From: Flavobacteriales bacterium
GTDB lineage: Bacteria; Bacteroidota; Bacteroidia; CAIKAF01
Length of the DNA: 36,728 nt
Direction of reading: 5' to 3'
Assembly (NCBI GenBank): GCA_025055635.1
Contig: JANWWQ010000015.1
Location: 1 to 36,728, forward strand
Shown here: positions 34,946 to 36,728 of the stretch, piece after piece
Layout: the number at the start of each line of letters is the position of its first letter
How positions within the stretch are numbered: position 1 is the stretch's first letter
Notes under the pieces: model-generated
Database searches by the model: none
What the model saw: the letters and a program-made list of their open reading frames with translations, nothing else
What the model was told of the DNA's origin: nothing
Position numbers and translations under genes: made by a program

Positions 34946-36496
34946 ATGAATGAACTTATTATTAATGTCGGAGAAGGTGAGGTGCAGCTGGCAGTGCTGC
35001 AGGATAAACAACTCTTTGAATTCAGTAGGGAGGCGGTAGATAGCCCGTACACGGTGGGCGACCTTTTCCTGGCCCGAGTAGCTCGCGTAATGCCCAATCT
35101 CAATGCGGCTTTCCTACAGGTGGGTTACGAAAAGGACGCTTTCCTACACTATTTTGATCTCAGCCCCCATTTCCTGTCCTTAGTCAAACATCTTCGGGAG
35201 GTGCGTTCCGGTAAAAATAAAACCGGCAGCCTTATGTATTTTAAGAAGGAACCAGAAATTCCTAAGGATGGAAAGATTGGGGACTATGTGAAGCCGGGTG
35301 ATTTGCTCCTGGTAAAAATTGCCAAGGAGCCAATATCCAACAAGGGACCCCGCCTCTCATGCGAGCTTTCGATCGCCGGCCGCTACCTCGTACTGGTGCC
35401 CTTTGGTGAAAAGATATCTGTCTCTACAAAGATTCGCGAATTTGCCGAGCGCGACCGGCTCCGCTCCATTGTGGAACCCCATTTACCGGAAAATTTTGGC
35501 GCCATCATCCGCACTGCTGCCAAGGGCATTTCCAGCAAAGAATTGGAGGCCGACCTTCAGGAGTTGAAGGCGCGTTGGGAAAGCTGTATGAAGCAGGTGC
35601 GCACGGCCGAGCCCCCTGCTAAAGTGCTGGGCGAACTGAAACGATCCTCGGCCATCCTGCGCGACCTTATGAACGACTCATTCAGTTTTGACGCCGTCCA
35701 TGTCAATGATAAGAAACTCTACGAAGAACTGCGTGAATTCGTCCAAAAAAGTATGCCCGGCAAAGAATCCATCATTCATCTTTATACAGGCCGGCAGAAC
35801 ATTTTTGAACATTTTGGCGTTAGCCGCCAGATAAAAACCAGTTTTGGACGGCATGTGCCGCTCAAAGGCGGAGGGTATCTGGTAATCGAACATACCGAAG
35901 CCCTCCATGTAATTGATGTCAACAGCGGCAACATGAGTTTTAAGGATAAAGACCAGGAGGAAAACGCCCTTCAGGCCAATCTGGAAGCTGCCCGCGAAAT
36001 TGCCCGTCAGCTTCGCCTGCGCGATATGGGAGGAATTATCGTGGTAGATTTTATTGATATGTATAAAGCGGAGAACAAACAAAAACTTTACGAGGCCCTC
36101 AAAGAATTCATGAGCACTGATCGGGCGAAGCACAACGTTTTACCGCCTTCCAAGATAGGCCTTGTGCAGATCACACGGGAGCGCGTCAGGCCGGTGGTGA
36201 GTGTAGACACGCTGGAAACCTGCCCATCTTGTAATGGGACGGGCCGGGTGGAGTCTACTCTCCTGATCGCAGAATTTATTGACGCCGCTGTGCGCAAAGC
36301 CCTCCAAAATCCTAAAGTGCGCCGCATAATCTTGGAATGTCATCCCTATCTGCATGCTTACCTGACTAAAGGCCTTCTTAGCCAACGTATCCGCTGGATA
36401 TGGCGCTTTAAAAAATGGGTACGCATTCAGCCCGACCATAACCTACGCCTGAATGAATACGTCATTAAGGATCAGGAAGGGAAGATTTTGGGTTGA
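34946..36496 (+). CDS. rng: Ribonuclease G (RNase E/G family)
   Basis: This endonuclease processes rRNA 5' ends and degrades mRNA. From the ATG at 34946 the product is 516 residues; an in-frame TTG at 34931 only adds five. It has an N-terminal S1 domain (about 36-145), the catalytic DNase I-like region with Asp324 in HVIDVNSGN and Asp368 in VVDFIDM, whose 44-residue spacing fits the RNase E Asp303/Asp346 pair, and the Zn-link motif CPSCNGTG at 426-433 used for tetramer assembly. It is the last gene of the HU-TPR-basic protein run. Confidence 0.96.
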   Translation: MNELIINVGEGEVQLAVLQDKQLFEFSREAVDSPYTVGDLFLARVARVMPNLNAAFLQVGYEKDAFLHYFDLSPHFLSLVKHLREVRSGKNKTGSLMYFKKEPEIPKDGKIGDYVKPGDLLLVKIAKEPISNKGPRLSCELSIAGRYLVLVPFGEKISVSTKIREFAERDRLRSIVEPHLPENFGAIIRTAAKGISSKELEADLQELKARWESCMKQVRTAEPPAKVLGELKRSSAILRDLMNDSFSFDAVHVNDKKLYEELREFVQKSMPGKESIIHLYTGRQNIFEHFGVSRQIKTSFGRHVPLKGGGYLVIEHTEALHVIDVNSGNMSFKDKDQEENALQANLEAAREIARQLRLRDMGGIIVVDFIDMYKAENKQKLYEALKEFMSTDRAKHNVLPPSKIGLVQITRERVRPVVSVDTLETCPSCNGTGRVESTLLIAEFIDAAVRKALQNPKVRRIILECHPYLHAYLTKGLLSQRIRWIWRFKKWVRIQPDHNLRLNEYVIKDQEGKILG

Positions 36497-36728
36497 GGAC
36501 AAAAAATATCTATTAATAAATAAGACCTGAAACAGTAAACTTTTTTATATTTGAATTGGCTTTTCCTTCAAGAATTTTTATTTTAAAGAGGGCTTCTTTT
36601 GAAAAAATTTATTCCTGAGCGGGGTTTATTTACCTCATTTACCAGAATGCTTTTATTTTCAGGAATATCAGAAAAGACTGCATAACTTTATTAATGAAGT
36701 ATTGTTGGAGAATAAAAAAATCTGTGAG
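36497..36728. other. AT-rich end of window, no gene recognised
   Basis: The 232 bases after rng are AT-rich. A perfect TAnnTTTG-like box, TATATTTG, lies at 36546-36553, and an ATG at 36694 opens a frame that runs off the window after 11 codons; too little is visible to call a gene. Confidence 0.4.

Noticed and set aside
13218-36706. The 13-base word ATGAAGTATTGTT present at 13218-13230 and 36694-36706
   Set aside because: Matches of this length are expected by chance in a window of this size, and flanking bases do not agree.
1-36728. CRISPR array, integrase, phage or insertion sequence
   Set aside because: No regularly spaced repeats, no transposase or integrase motifs, and no terminal inverted repeats with target duplications were seen.

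Overview
The window is chromosomal DNA from a member of the Bacteroidota. The evidence is the gliding/secretion neighbourhood mutY-ssb-gldE-gldD with HU, a TPR protein and rng beside it, secreted proteins with type IX secretion (T9SS) sorting domains, a TonB-dependent receptor with a carboxypeptidase-regulatory-like N-terminus, a long AtpB with an N-terminal extension, and Bacteroidota-type -7 promoter boxes (TAnnTTTG). Class or genus cannot be resolved from the sequence alone. No tRNA, rRNA, CRISPR array, phage or intact insertion sequence was recognised.

Layout. 1-3367 (-): the larger part of a huge secreted protein with three lamin-tail-type domains, cut by the left edge. 3463-4473 (-): an unassigned lipoprotein. 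4560-6712 (+): sucC and an OmpA-type lipoprotein. 6713-7293: a long non-coding stretch with GC-rich inverted repeats. 7294-12644 (-): the F-type ATP synthase operon atpB-E-F-H-A-G, without the beta and epsilon genes. 12645-13344: an AT-rich divergent regulatory gap. 13345-17123 (+): glyA, a translationally coupled LuxR-type regulator with a receiver-like domain lacking its phospho-acceptor, a glucosaminidase/LysM hydrolase and a small membrane protein. 17404-18954 (-): a POT-family peptide transporter. 19270-20360 (-): bactofilin, AtpZ/AtpI and a small four-helix membrane protein, a set that in many relatives lies directly upstream of atpB.

20428-26177 (-): a tightly packed four-gene cell-surface operon (large lipoprotein, predicted outer-membrane barrel, T9SS cargo, GT-C-like polytopic protein) with overlapping stops and starts. 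26550-29926 (+): a TonB-dependent receptor followed by a T9SS-sorted protein. 30091-33556 (-): mutY-ssb-gldE-gldD. 33629-36496 (+): HU, a membrane-anchored TPR protein, a 29-residue basic protein of the AURKAIP1/COX24 (mS38/bS22-like) type, and ribonuclease G.

Functionally the window combines housekeeping (TCA cycle, ATP synthesis, one-carbon metabolism, DNA repair, RNA processing, peptide uptake) with envelope and surface biology (gliding lipoproteins, T9SS cargo, OmpA, barrel, TonB receptor). Points worth a second look are a set of apparently leaderless genes whose -7 box lies exactly four bases before the start codon, an intrinsic-terminator-like hairpin between atpE and atpF, the separated ATP-synthase accessory genes, the structured GC-rich spacers, and the four-gene surface operon. 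I did not find a clearly new defence or mobile system.
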